DNA of 64,000 bases from Prostheceraeus crozeri (Eukaryota; Platyhelminthes; Polycladida; Euryleptidae). A program made the position numbers and the translations under genes. The notes below the pieces were generated by a model. The model was not told the DNA's origin. It saw only the letters and a list, made by a program, of their open reading frames with translations, and did no database searches. The DNA is taken from NCBI GenBank assembly GCA_907163375.1, contig CAJQUW010001817.1, forward strand, positions 39,111-103,110. Direction: 5' to 3'. Below, in pieces: positions 24,353 through 34,755 of this stretch (position 1 is its first letter; the number at the start of each line of letters is the position of its first letter).

Positions 24353-24876
24353 CATCACAGGATTAGACAACTTGCTCCTTCTCGAATGGATAATTCGTGT
24401 ATCGCTTGCTATTGGAAATGGCAAACAATAAGCTGTCAGCAAAGGACACCAGAGCCAGTGAGAGATGTGTGCGTGCTGTGATATCACTTCGCACACACCA
24501 AAACACACATCGATGCGTGGCTTCGATTCAATGTATGCACTATACAGTGAGCAATGCCGAGGAGAGGATCATTAAGTGAACTAATTTTCGTACGCCTGCT
24601 ACTTTCTTTAATAATGATCGGAAGGGTCAACATTATGGAGAAAACTTGTGGGCAATGATCTGAATTCTTCGAATCTGAAGGAATTTTGGCAATCGAAGCA
24701 CTTCGCTGGAACTCACATTAATCCGCAAGCGACGCACGACTTTTTTTCCTATCTCTGTAAGGTATTAGGAATTCCTTCTTGCCCACTTAATAGGCTCCTC
24801 AATGTGCCGTCCATTTCGTATTAATCACACTTCTAGCAAACCGAAGCAGATAAACAAAATATTTAATTCTGTGCCT
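24353..24876 (+). mobile_element. MITE family copy
   Basis: Starts CACAGGATTAGACA and ends TTTAATTCTGTG, matching the terminal repeats of the copy at 37914-38437; the interior matches in the ATGATCGGA...AACATTATGGAGAAAAC and GAATTCTTCGAATCTGAAGG segments, while the first half is divergent. It sits between ORF1 and ORF2 of the LINE. Confidence 0.55.
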
Positions 24877-24907
24877 CCACCTCAATACCCCTACGGACTG
24901 ACGCAGC

Positions 24908-25388
24908 TTGGTGCCCCTTCTCATCCAGCCGCGACTACTGAACAGCACCCCATGCAGACCGTTTGATGCTGACATAGGAGAGGAGACAACAATTGATAAG
25001 TATGATCCTGCTGAATATCAAAATCATGATAAATGCAACACTATCAAAATATTTTATATCAACATAAATGGCCTAACTGAAAATAAAATCAAATACACGT
25101 ATTTAATGAATGATGCCAAAAATTCACAGATTGTATGTTTTACGGAAACTCATATTGATTTTGAAAACGAACCTATTGTCATGAATGCTTACACTGCTAC
25201 TCATTCCAGTTTTAAAAGGAAGAACATGCTTTGCAGAAACGTCAAAGGAGTTTCTATATTTCTTAAGGAAAACTCAAATATAGCTAATGTCTCTAAAATA
25301 ATACCTGAAAATGGCAGACTTATAATTATGAAATTATCTAATGATGACTGGAAAGATATAAATGACATATACCTCATCTTATGTTACC
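24908..25388 (+). pseudogene. LINE apurinic-like endonuclease, N-terminal half
   Basis: The segment FYININGLTENKIKYTYLMNDA is the first EEP/APE motif (N of the NxxG type) and IVCFTETHID contains the catalytic Glu. The domain then stops at an insertion near 25389 and continues at 26021. There is no ATG at the start; the frame opens upstream without one. Confidence 0.75.
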
Positions 25389-26018
25389 GGGATAACCGGC
25401 TGAGAAAAGCATGTAAGCATGCTGAGAAAAACGACTTCAGCAGAATAAATATATATATCAGATTATAAAATGAAAAATGCAGGCAGGCTGTTGTGCGGTC
25501 GTCTTTCCGCGCAGCTCCTGTTTGCGGCTTGCTTTCAGCTTTGTTGCTTCTGCTAACTATACTTAACCGCCATCGTGTTATTCTCTCCACCTCAACCTCA
25601 GCACCCACCTTGTATTATTGATTACGAACCTCAGCTTCTTGCTATTCTACAGATATTTTACCATGGATTTACTTCATTCATTTACATTAATTGCTTTCTC
25701 GCATTTTCCATTTCTCCAGTCATGATCAGACATAATAGTTGCTTAGTCATCACTCATCGTTGCAACTGCTTATCAATCCCTCGCTCGCTCTGTACTTAGT
25801 GGATACATCGCTTACCGTCTGCTGACCTTTATCTCATCACACAACGTTTTGATCGGCTCGCTTGGCAGTGTGGCAGTGTGCAGTGTGTTTCCCCTGCATC
25901 AATCCAACGACTTCTTGTGACCATACGCCTGCAACGCGCTTCTGTGTTTTCGTAATTGCACTCACCGAATTACTTTTGTATTTTGAGTCAAGAAATAAAG
26001 ATTATTATTATTATGTAA
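25389..26018 (+). mobile_element. Retroposon-like insertion with (ATT)n tail
   Basis: About 630 bp interrupts the endonuclease. It ends AATAAAGATTATTATTATTATG, a polyadenylation-like signal followed by ATT repeats, as in SINE or LINE tails, and short TTATGT sequences occur at both borders. No coding domain. It reads as a non-autonomous retroposon inserted in the sense orientation. Confidence 0.5.
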
Positions 26019-26020
26019 TC

Positions 26021-26361
26021 ATGATTGGTAACATGAACGGCAGCATTGCTGCGAGAAATGATAACGATTTCCTGAATATTCTAGCAAGATCATCATATGA
26101 CAAAGCAGGTAAAGAATATTGGTAAAGAATTGATAAACTTCTGTATTGATGTTTCTCTTATAATAGCAAACGGAAGATTTGAAGAGGGAAAATTTACGTA
26201 TTATAAAATTCATTTTGATTCAAATTGATAGGGTTCATAGATCAGTCATTGATTATCTAATGATCTCGGAATCTATCATGACACGAATAAAGACCTTCGA
26301 AATAATGGAACCAAGATTATATACAGATTATGTTCCACTTCGCATAGAAATCATTGCTTAA
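26021..26361 (+). pseudogene. LINE endonuclease, C-terminal half
   Basis: IGNMNGSI corresponds to the GDxN motif of EEP nucleases (catalytic Asp replaced by Asn here). VIDYLMISESI matches the S-x-I-D segment, and the end TDYVPL matches the SDHxP region with His lost. Frameshifts occur between these blocks. The catalytic substitutions show it is dead. Confidence 0.7.
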
Positions 26362-26849
26362 GAAAAAAATGCAATCTAATTTAAAGCACTATCCCCACAT
26401 CATATCGTGTAACAATAGAACTAAAAGATCGAAACCTTTTAAATGGACTACTGATGGTGAAAATAAATTCAACTTCTCAAATTTTCGAAAACAATGCAAT
26501 CAGTTGCTACAAGAAATAAAAGAGAATGACTTAGCAGAGAAAGAAGTCTATGATACACTTATTATTAACACTGCGAAAACCACTCACAAAAAATAGTAAC
26601 CGACAAACTATTTATTCTATAGAAACAAGACAACTAAGACAAAAATATAAAACAAGTGTGGAAGAACGAAAAGCAATCAAAACGGACGAAAATTTAACAT
26701 TATTGCTGAAGACAAAGAAATATTTGAATAAGGAGATGAAAAAGGAAAAACGGAAGTTACAATCAGCGAAATTAACAGATTTAGAGGACGCTGAAATAGG
26801 AAACGACAGCAAGAAATTCTGGCAGCTAATGAATAATATCAGCGAATAA
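26354..26849 (+). pseudogene. LINE ORF2 linker between endonuclease and RT
   Basis: Two overlapping frames give a Lys/Glu-rich segment ending DSKKFWQLMNNISE, the usual stretch that precedes the RT domain. It stops at 26849, where a sequence resembling the 5' start of the same element (matching 23273-23320) begins, so the copy is interrupted or recombined there. Confidence 0.6.
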
Positions 26850-27550
26850 TATCATGTTCCACTGACTACCATCTCTGTGAATATTCCACTTGCAGGTGAG
26901 TTAAACCCAAGACATGTATGCTTCAATAGTTAGATGAATGCTTAGCGCTTGCATGTGTCGATTCACCAAAATCTCTAACTTAAATAATGATTCTGCAATC
27001 GCTATGTTAAACTCTATGTTAAACCTTGATATTCCTCTGTCATATCGACTGATTACTTTGAGTTTATTTTCATTTAAACCACTGACATCAGTAGGTGTCT
27101 ATATCTTTGTAATGTATAATCGGTAGGAGGTTATCAGCGTTTAACTCCTGCATTTAACCTCCTGCAATCACTATCTATGAACTGCTGGGAAATCTCAGTA
27201 CTGCAAAACAAATGTAATGTAATGGAAATCTTAATAGTAAAAACCTTTTACTGTGGTGTAATAATTTATGGCTATAATGTAGATATGTTACATCAATGTG
27301 TTGTTGATATCAACGGTTTAAATATCTTAATACCATAATGACATCTAACCCTAAACCATTTTGGAAATCTTAGTAGATATCAGTGGTTTAAATAAGATAT
27401 CTACCTGATTTACGGAGTTAAACCATGAAATCTACTCGTCTTCGCTGCGCTCCGACTCGTAGATTATCACTGGTTAACTCCTAGAATCAGGTAGATATCA
27501 TATACATATTGCCGGACTTCGACTAGAAAACTACTTAAATTACAAAATGA
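26850..27550. other. Second LINE 5' sequence and spacer with a hairpin
   Basis: ATATCATGTTCCACTGACTACC and following bases (about 26847-26897) repeat the leader at 23273-23320. The rest has no gene but contains the inverted repeat at 27396-27499. Confidence 0.5.
27396..27499. repeat. 45-bp imperfect hairpin with GC-rich loop
   Basis: GATATCTACCTGATT...ACTCG on the left pairs with its complement ending at 27499; the loop contains CTTCGCTGCGCTCC in otherwise AT-rich DNA. Confidence 0.75.
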
Positions 27551-27557
27551 TTCGAAT

Positions 27558-28733
27558 GTGAATTTGAGACGTGGAAATGTTTGCGTGTGGATGCGCTTGT
27601 CAATAAGATGTGAAGCAATTACTAAAATAAGAATTCAACATTCCCGCGACAACCGTTTGGAATATGATATCATGTATCTGATGCACTATAATACATTTGC
27701 CATCATAAAGTTGCATGATGTAATGACAAAGTGGCTAGTTTCTGAGTTGTGCAATGGTTTGAGTGTTATATTTTTTGATATAAGCAAAGCATTTGACACT
27801 GTGCCGCAACATCTACTTCTTCGTAAGCTCATTTCGAAATCCACTGTCCATGGTGGTCAAATTCCCTTTGGTTTTATTAAGTGGCTGTATTCATATTTGA
27901 ACAATCGGTTTCAATCAGTATGCCTAAATGGTGTGTACAGCAACTTTTCAGAAGTGACAAGCGGAGTGATTGGACCGCTGCTATACATATTTTTTGCAAG
28001 TGATCTACAATTATGTCATTGTTTTCCTGAGGTTGCATTAATAAAGTACGCTGATGATACTGCTGTTGCAGTGCCAATTTTTGAACAAAAGGCTGAACGA
28101 ACAAATGATGTCATCAACTTTGTGAATTCTTGGTGTCTTGAAAACGAAATGAATTTAAATCTCACCAAAACCAAACACCTGTTTGTTAGTCGAAGTATCG
28201 ATGTAAACAGAATCTCATCGCAGTTTACCATTGAGCTCTCGCAAACTGCTAAGTATCTTGGTGTTTATTTCAATGAAAATTGTACATGGAAAGATCATTT
28301 TCAGCATATCGCAAAGCAAGCCCGTAAAAGCCATTATGCTCTTCAATCCTTGCGCTTTTCCTTATCCAGCGAACAATTGAAATCAGTATACATATCAACT
28401 ATCAGGAATGCTATGGAGTACGCGTCTGCGGCTTTCTGTGGTGCGTCAAGATCAGAAGTTCAAATTTTAACTAAAATTCAGGACCGCTGTCACAGACTTT
28501 TTTGTGAATCAACCGACTGTGAATGTCTCCCGCCCCTAATTCAACGATTTGAATATTTTGCTTGTGAAATTTGGAAGACAATCATGGAAACTGACTCACA
28601 CCCGCTGAATTATCTGATTCCTACGAAGCTGCCATCTGGACGTTTTTCTGTTCCTAAAAGTAGAACAATCCGAAGACAGAAAACTTTTATTCATAAAGTC
28701 ATAGAACTACATAACCTCAAGTTTGTGCGTTGA
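27558..28733 (+). pseudogene. LINE reverse transcriptase (CR1/Jockey-like), probably inactive
   Basis: The frame encodes RT motif A (FFDISKAFDTVPQHLL), motif B' region (TSGVIGPLLYIFFASDL), motif C (KYADDTAV) and the thumb (YLGVYFNENCTWKDHF), ending about 100 residues later. The RT palm is intact except that the PQG triplet normally within motif B' is deleted, which should impair catalysis. No proper start is present: the frame opens after 27.54 kb without the endonuclease. It ends near a TCTA-repeat tail (about 28790-28808), as in CR1-like elements. Confidence 0.8.
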
Positions 28734-28787
28734 TTTTCCTTGTATTCACTTGAATTTGATTTTGATTTTCATTCTATAAATAAAAAA

Positions 28788-28808
28788 CCTCTATCTATCT
28801 ATCTATCG
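28788..28808. repeat. (CTAT)n tail of the LINE
   Basis: Five tetranucleotide repeats 55 bp after the RT stop codon, the probable 3' terminus of the retrotransposon. Confidence 0.75.
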
Positions 28809-29239
28809 ATCTTATGATTACTTGAATTTGAAAAAGGAAAGTGATTTTGGTTACTCGGTTATAATGTTCTCAAAACTTGATAATTAAATGCATGTACTCA
28901 ATCACAGTGCTTCGTGATAGATGTATCTATGAACGATTAAATGCATATGTTAAAATCAAAATTCATGATGAAATACTGACTACTATCAATTTTTCATGCG
29001 TCTCCTCTCCGGTCAGTGATTTTAGATTTGAAAGTTCTTGCAGAATTTTCAATGTCAACAGTTGGCTTCGTCATAGTTGCCCATCACTTCATTTTATCAT
29101 CCTCCCATCGTACTTATTTTATCACATCATATGATGTCGTCGAATACATGACATCACTGAATCATTTCATCATTTTATCATTTCATTTAAACGTCATCAA
29201 TATTTTGTCAAATGTTTTGACTAATACGCATTTTCAGTT

Positions 29240-29243
<4 letters not shown>

Positions 29244-29287
<44 letters not shown>
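29244..29287. repeat. (GA)n microsatellite, left of the PLE
   Basis: GA dinucleotides abut the left pseudo-LTR. Another GA tract abuts the right one, so the PLE appears inserted into a GA microsatellite. Confidence 0.9.
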
Positions 29288-29290
<3 letters not shown>

Positions 29291-29835
29291 TAGAGAGAGA
29301 AAGAGGGAGAGAAGATTAGACAGCTCTCCCTCGTGCCACTCGCGCTATGGTCCGCTACTATACTCAGGAAAAACGCAGATGCGAGGAGACCCGGGTTTCG
29401 AGGTCTTTCTCAATCCTCGAGGGTAAATTTTAATGAAATGAAATGATGAAAGGGTTATGGGTACAGAATGAGCGGAGATACATGAAATGTGATCAGAAGA
29501 CTATTATTTACAATTATGGATTGAAGGGTTCAATGTACAGGCTTATGCTGAATGACAAATGGATCGATGAATTGATTGACATGGATTAACAGATTGAGTG
29601 ATGAAGCTAAGTGGCAACCTTAGTTAGGCCTATGTGACAATAGTTGTTTGAGATTTCTATGTTTAGTAAAGACTCTAGTAGTTTTAGTAATTCCTGAACA
29701 AATGCCATGAATTGTATCAGCAACGCGATCGGAACAATGACTAAGTGGTAGGATCAATTTAGTTTCATTTGATGTATTAACATTTAACGCGATATTCAAG
29801 CCATTGTTAACAGTGTCTAATCTATTGATCCAGAC
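29288..29835 (-). repeat. PLE pseudo-LTR, 3' copy
   Basis: Direct repeat of 33333-33880. It encodes the last ~70 residues of the RT/GIY-YIG protein after a one-base frameshift, and contains a hammerhead-like motif near 29381-29419 (minus strand). Confidence 0.9.
29381..29419 (-). ncRNA. Hammerhead-like motif in PLE pseudo-LTR
   Basis: Minus strand order: CGAGGA (stem I), TTGAGAA in place of CTGANGA, a 7-nt segment where stem II should be, GAAA, the palindrome CCCGGG, TC, then TCCTCG closing stem I over six perfect pairs. The second copy lies at 33426-33464. Known PLEs carry hammerheads in their pseudo-LTRs; the core and stem II deviate here, so activity is doubtful. Confidence 0.4.
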
Positions 29836-29854
29836 ATTTTCTCTGTGAAGTCTT

Positions 29855-31765
29855 TTAATTTCGTTTTTTGCAAATTTCTAGACCGCAGAAATGGAAATTA
29901 TCAATTGAACAGGGTGGAATGTTAAAATGCTCAGCTGGGCTTGAGTAAGTAATATTTTTGTTGCGAATGGCTGAAATATGATCAAGGATCCTACGCATCA
30001 AAGGTCTGGAAGTCTGCCCAACATACCGAATATTGCAATTTGAACAACTTATTAAATAAATTACACCAGATGTTTTGCAATCTAAATTGTGGACTATAGG
30101 ATACATGATATTAGTATTTGAATTAACTGTATCGACGTTGCTTGAAAACTGGCAAACTTTGCATGTTGCAGTAGAACAGGGCTTGAAACCTGGATTCCAA
30201 CTAATTTTTTGATTAGTATTGGTAAGCACTGATTTAGTTGTTTGTCTCAAGAAAGATCTAGAATAATTCTGGCTACGCCAGACAGGTTTAACTAATTTCA
30301 AAGTATTCTGAAAGTCGTCTTTAGTTGACGAGTGGGTTGCAAATCTATAAATTTGACTATAAATAACACCCTTGAAAGTGTGTCTAGGGTGATAGCTCGT
30401 CTTGTTTAAGATGAGGTGAGAATCTGTTTCTTTGAAAGAAGTACGGTACCTGAGGGTGTTGTCAAATTTATATATTTCAAGGTCCAGAAATTGAATTTTA
30501 TCAGTACCGATGTTGGCGGAAACTTTTATGTTATTATGTTGCGTATTTAAATACTTAACGAATTCCAGAAATTCATCTTTGTTACCAGGCCAGATACCAA
30601 AGATGTCGTCCTGAAAACGGATCCAGAGAAAAGGCTTAACGTGATATGATTTTAAGGCATTTGACTCCCAAAAATTCATGAAAATGTTGCAAAAAGATCC
30701 TGAAAATGCTCCTCCCATACTGGCCCCACAAGTTTGAAGCCAGTATGTGGAATTGTATTGGAAATCATTGTTATTTAGCAGTAATTTCAATAAAGTTAAA
30801 ATTGTCAAGTCAGGTCTAGATCTGTCAGGCTTACGTATGAAAATGTCAGATATGATTTCAAGTGTTTGATCAACCGGTACTTTTGTGTATAGGGATTCTA
30901 CATCGAGAGTAAAGAGGAGGCTGTTATTCGGAGAAATGGTCTGTCGTAATATTGCTATTACATGGTTCGAGTCCAATAAATACGAAAAAGAGTCTTGGGC
31001 TATAGGTTTTAGAAAATAGTCTTGAAAGGATGCGACATTCCGGCTAACGGAATTGACATCGGATACAATGGGCCTCCCTGGGGGCATGTCGTCGTAAGGC
31101 CAAACGGGTTTGTGAATTTTTGGTAAGATATTGAATGTTCTATCTGAAGGATCTACATTTGGCATCAAAAAATCAAATTCTTTTTTGCTTATCATTTTTT
31201 TACTTTCTAAATGTTCAAGACATTGTTTGATTCTCTGGTCAAGCCTTGTTGTCAAAGGCGTAAAAATTTCTACATAATTAGAGTCTTTGAGTTGTCTCAA
31301 TGCTTCTCTGTCATATGCGTTTTTAGAAACAATAGTCCATCGCTGACCCTTATCGGCCGGTCGTATAACTACCTCGGCTTGGTTCAGTCTCTCAATTTCA
31401 GATAGCTCATTAGGACACAAATTGACAGGAGGATAGCATGTTTTGCAATTATCAAGAATCGAATCAACCGCTGAAAAAATAATTTTGGACTTTTCTAATA
31501 TATTTGGAGGTACTAGTTCTTTAGGGGGCCATTTATTAGATTTAGTGGTACCGAATCGGTTATTAAATTTGGATTTGCTCTTTGGTTTAGATATATAAGA
31601 AAATTGCCAGTGTAATTTACGAACATAATCTTGAACGTTTAATCTTATTTTTTTGTGAGGACAAATTTTGGGGGTTGGTATAAATGTTGGGGTTTTAGAA
31701 AGCAATTTGTAAGTATAGAAATTAGGTTGAAAATTTCTATCGAGAATAATAGTATTCGACATCAT
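29855..31765 (-). CDS. PLE reverse transcriptase with GIY-YIG endonuclease
   Basis: A 636-residue protein beginning at an ATG pair. The central RT carries VIRPADKG (motif near the fingers), LPKIHKP, GRPIVSD, TLDVESLYTKVP (motif A), GASMGGAFSG (motif B) and RFQDDIFG (motif C, the PLE form of the catalytic pair). A Zn-binding-like CSTATCKVC precedes the GIY-YIG domain: VIYLISCSNCNIRYVGQTSRPL and downstream His/Arg. The frame closes early at a run of six A (near 29861-29866 on the plus strand TTTTTT); with one base fewer the frame would continue through the pseudo-LTR. This is either a sequencing/assembly error or a fresh mutation. Product: target-primed retrotransposition enzyme. Confidence 0.85.
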   Translation of the reverse strand: MMSNTIILDRNFQPNFYTYKLLSKTPTFIPTPKICPHKKIRLNVQDYVRKLHWQFSYISKPKSKSKFNNRFGTTKSNKWPPKELVPPNILEKSKIIFSAVDSILDNCKTCYPPVNLCPNELSEIERLNQAEVVIRPADKGQRWTIVSKNAYDREALRQLKDSNYVEIFTPLTTRLDQRIKQCLEHLESKKMISKKEFDFLMPNVDPSDRTFNILPKIHKPVWPYDDMPPGRPIVSDVNSVSRNVASFQDYFLKPIAQDSFSYLLDSNHVIAILRQTISPNNSLLFTLDVESLYTKVPVDQTLEIISDIFIRKPDRSRPDLTILTLLKLLLNNNDFQYNSTYWLQTCGASMGGAFSGSFCNIFMNFWESNALKSYHVKPFLWIRFQDDIFGIWPGNKDEFLEFVKYLNTQHNNIKVSANIGTDKIQFLDLEIYKFDNTLRYRTSFKETDSHLILNKTSYHPRHTFKGVIYSQIYRFATHSSTKDDFQNTLKLVKPVWRSQNYSRSFLRQTTKSVLTNTNQKISWNPGFKPCSTATCKVCQFSSNVDTVNSNTNIMYPIVHNLDCKTSGVIYLISCSNCNIRYVGQTSRPLMRRILDHISAIRNKNITYSSPAEHFNIPPCSIDNFHFCGLEICKKRN

Positions 31766-31825
31766 GCTGCCACTTAGCTTGAACGCGAACTCAAAAAAGT
31801 GTCAAAAATACGACTGAGTGACAAT

Positions 31826-33178
31826 TTAGTGCTTGGTGAAAAAAACATTATTATCAACAATGAAAGGATCAGGAGGCATAATTGCGACACATTCATCTTT
31901 ACATTGGTTACGAATATAATCATTTAATGCCTGCACATTGGATTTTTCGGTTTCTGAGAAATTATCAGCAATGCCTCCCAAAACAAAAAAGCGGTTGGCA
32001 TTAGGATACTTCTCCTTGAGGAGAGTAATGAGGGATTTCACACATTTTGTATTAGTTATGGGGATATTTTTGTAATCCAAGGTGCTGATGCAAAAAATGA
32101 TGTTTTTTATTTTGTCCTGTTTCTTGCTTAATTGGCTAAGCACAGTTTTCCAATGGTGCAATTTCCCATTATCATGGGAACAAATAGTAGCATTTGCATT
32201 ACTGTAAAACCTTATATTATGGTCACCAATTATGAGAGTTTCACTACTGGATGACTCACTCACAACGTCCTCAAGGTTTGGCATGGAATTAGATCGCTGC
32301 CTCAAGCGTTCAGGTGGAATGACACTGCCGAAAATGTCTAATTGCCTTTTCCTTGATGGTCTGACAGTTGGAGAAGGACTTGTTGTAGCAGCATTTTCTT
32401 GGTTCTGAGTGGATGTAGTAGATGGGGCTGGAATGCCGTTTAATGAGGATCCGGTGTTTGGTACTGGGTTCTCTGGAGCTTGATCTTGTTCAGTCTGAGA
32501 GCAGGCTCCTTCGCGATCATTGCTGAGTACAATTGGAGCAGCTGCTTGGCTGGTTACCGCTTCGTTGATATTCGGGATGGATTGAGTCTTTGACTGTCCC
32601 CAGCCATCGGATTCATCATCAGTGAGATCACAGATTAGCTGGGCATCTTGGATGTGGTCAATTGATTGGTCGATGACGGCTTTTGCGAGTCTCTGGCCAA
32701 GTTGCTTTGTTGCCCAATTGGTGGCAATTTTGAGGGAATTCTTCATGACATCACTATGGATTGCATTCAACCGTATTTGGTCAGTTGTCTCTTCTAGGAT
32801 TTTGGAGTAGTGTGTTTTCATTGCACTCTGAAGGTTTTTGGCCCACGTATTGGCAAGGTGCTTGGCGATATCCTTGAAGGTTTCGTTGATAAATGCTGGT
32901 TTTGGAAATCTCGAGAGGGTTGAAACTGTCTTTTGGAAGGACACTGGGGTCTTCTGGAGGCAGTGCAAATGATGGATGCATTTAAAGACAACGAAATGCA
33001 TACGAGTTACATGGAAAAATTCCTTTGGAACTTTCAATGGAATTGACGTAGAACGTGCTGGTCCGGATCTTGGAGGATGGCCCGCATTTTGGTATTGGAG
33101 AGGCAATTGATTGCGGTGCTGCTGATTTGAGTATTGTAGATGGAGGAAATTATTTGATTGGGAGAATCCGCCTTGCAA
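31826..33178 (-). CDS. PLE accessory ORF1 with SGNH-like C-terminal domain
   Basis: About 450 codons are open; no ATG opens the frame (the listed start is TTG and a TAG lies shortly upstream), so the first usable Met is near residue 65 or the 5' end is spliced. The N-terminal third is helical, the middle is Ser/Pro/Thr-rich and disordered (SRKRQLDIFG is a possible nuclear signal). The C-terminal 130 residues, from LIIGDHNIR through IIFCISTLDYKNI to LNDYIR, have the alpha/beta rhythm of an SGNH-hydrolase fold, as known in some LINE ORF1 proteins, but the usual GDS serine is replaced. It lies between the pseudo-LTRs in the same orientation as the RT, so it belongs to the element. Function: possibly RNA chaperone. 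Confidence 0.6.
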   Translation of the reverse strand: MQGGFSQSNNFLHLQYSNQQHRNQLPLQYQNAGHPPRSGPARSTSIPLKVPKEFFHVTRMHFVVFKCIHHLHCLQKTPVSFQKTVSTLSRFPKPAFINETFKDIAKHLANTWAKNLQSAMKTHYSKILEETTDQIRLNAIHSDVMKNSLKIATNWATKQLGQRLAKAVIDQSIDHIQDAQLICDLTDDESDGWGQSKTQSIPNINEAVTSQAAAPIVLSNDREGACSQTEQDQAPENPVPNTGSSLNGIPAPSTTSTQNQENAATTSPSPTVRPSRKRQLDIFGSVIPPERLRQRSNSMPNLEDVVSESSSSETLIIGDHNIRFYSNANATICSHDNGKLHHWKTVLSQLSKKQDKIKNIIFCISTLDYKNIPITNTKCVKSLITLLKEKYPNANRFFVLGGIADNFSETEKSNVQALNDYIRNQCKDECVAIMPPDPFIVDNNVFFTKH

Positions 33179-33332
33179 AGATGGAGCTGTTCTGGCGACC
33201 GCCGCATACGATTGTTGACCATGGTTCTACTGAGAATTCGGTCGGTATGGAGGGTGGACAGGGTTAGGTAGTAGAAATCTTCGTTGCATGCTTTGGATGA
33301 AAAGAAGAAGACCACAGGCTCTGGGCAATGAG

Positions 33333-33880
33333 GAGTAGAGAGAGAAAGAGGGAGAGAAGATTAGACAGCTCTCCCTCGTGCCACTCGCGCTATGGTCCGC
33401 TACTATACTCAGGAAAAACGCAGATGCGAGGAGACCCGGGTTTCGAGGTCTTTCTCAATCCTCGAGGGTAAATTTTAATGAAATGAAATGATGAAAGGGT
33501 TATGGGTACAGAATGAGCGGAGATACATGAAATGTGATCAGAAGACTATTATTTACAATTATGGATTGAAGGGTTCAATGTACAGGCTTATGCTGAATGA
33601 CAAATGGATCGATGAATTGATTGACATGGATTAACAGATTGAGTGATGAAGCTAAGTGGCAACCTTAGTTAGGCCTATGTGACAATAGTTGTTTGAGATT
33701 TCTATGTTTAGTAAAGACTCTAGTAGTTTTAGTAATTCCTGAACAAATGCCATGAATTGTATCAGCAACGCGATCGGAACAATGACTAAGTGGTAGGATC
33801 AATTTAGTTTCATTTGATGTATTAACATTTAACGCGATATTCAAGCCATTGTTAACAGTGTCTAATCTATTGATCCAGAC
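33333..33880 (-). repeat. PLE pseudo-LTR, 5' copy
   Basis: Direct repeat of 29288-29835; upstream of ORF1 in the element's own orientation, so it would carry the promoter. Confidence 0.9.
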
Positions 33881-33884
33881 GAGA

Positions 33885-33912
33885 GGCGAGAGAAGAGGAG
33901 AGAGAGAGAGAG

Positions 33913-33993
<81 letters not shown>

Positions 33994-34032
33994 GAGAGAG
34001 AGGAGAGAGAGGAGAGAGAGATAGAGAGAGAG
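33885..34032. repeat. GA-rich microsatellite, right of the PLE
   Basis: GAGAGA and GGAGA repeats; continuation of the microsatellite split by the PLE. Confidence 0.9.
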
Positions 34033-34039
34033 ACTAGTA

Positions 34040-34288
34040 GCAGAAGTAGGCACTTATCAAAATCGCAATACATATAGAAATTGTGTTTGTAAGTTATGTG
34101 ACCAAGAAGGAATTGAAGATATCTATCATTTTATCGTTGCATGTCCAGCATACAGCAATGAAAGAAGTGCGCTAATATCGCATCTGAAAGATGCCACTCA
34201 ATCCTATTTCTATTTTTTTTCATACGTACATCTTTTATTCAATAAAAGAAATAACAATGATCGACAGGGATTTACAAAAGGTAAGTAA
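34040..34288 (+). pseudogene. LINE C-terminal zinc-binding tail
   Basis: The frame after the GA tract reads CVCKLCDQEGIEDIYHFIVACPAY, the CX2C...HFxxxCPxY signature that ends many non-LTR RT proteins, then a hydrophobic/basic tail to a TAA at 34286-34288. No RT precedes it, so it is a 5'-truncated copy. Confidence 0.7.
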
Positions 34289-34320
34289 ATGAGAAACGTC
34301 TTAGAAAAGGGAAAAGAAAG

Positions 34321-34751
34321 TTAGTGGAAACATGTAGCCTCAATCTCCGACCGACCTATCGACGTCTCAAGGCGCTTGACAATGCTTTGTGCATTACTTC
34401 TGACAAGGGCCATTGATATCCGACCGCAAACAGACATAACCGTGTCAGATAAATTGGCTCCCATTTGAATAGCTAAGCGGCGAGACAATCGCGCAACAAA
34501 ACTCATCGCTTCGTCACCCAAACCGCCATATGCTGTTACCACAAAAGGTAGGCACACCCACCCAAGCTCGCGACTTTTCGCCCCATTTCGCCACATTTTG
34601 TCCGTATTTCTTGTCAGCCGCTGCCGATGTGACATGTCGAACTGTCAAACTCGCTCCAGTTAAATGTGTCATGTTGAGCGGATGAGTGACAGTTACATCC
34701 AGTGCATCATATAATACATTCTGAATCTTATTGTGTCGTGTGACGACATCA
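34321..34751 (-). pseudogene. LINE ORF C-terminal part, separated by transposon insertion
   Basis: Minus-strand frame with WVCLPFVVTAYGGLGDEAMSF, matching the C-terminal region of the RT family found at 39343-40731. Its upstream continuation lies beyond the 4.47-kb insertion: reading across the CCTT duplication joins the GHHALTSRNEG segment (about 39235-39270) to the VVTRHN segment next to 34750. Small frame breaks are present on both sides. Together with 39232-41831 it makes one interrupted LINE. Confidence 0.75.
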
Positions 34752-34755
34752 CCTT

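Larger units (their letters stand above)
29288..33880 (-). mobile_element. Penelope-like retroelement, complete, with pseudo-LTRs
   Basis: Two direct repeats, 29288-29835 and 33333-33880 (548 bp, constant offset of 4045 and no difference seen in the parts compared), bracket two minus-strand ORFs: an accessory ORF1 then RT plus GIY-YIG. Repeats of this kind are the pseudo-LTRs known from PLEs and arise from tandem head-to-tail insertion. The near identity implies recent insertion. The GIY-YIG C terminus runs into the left pseudo-LTR. Confidence 0.85.
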
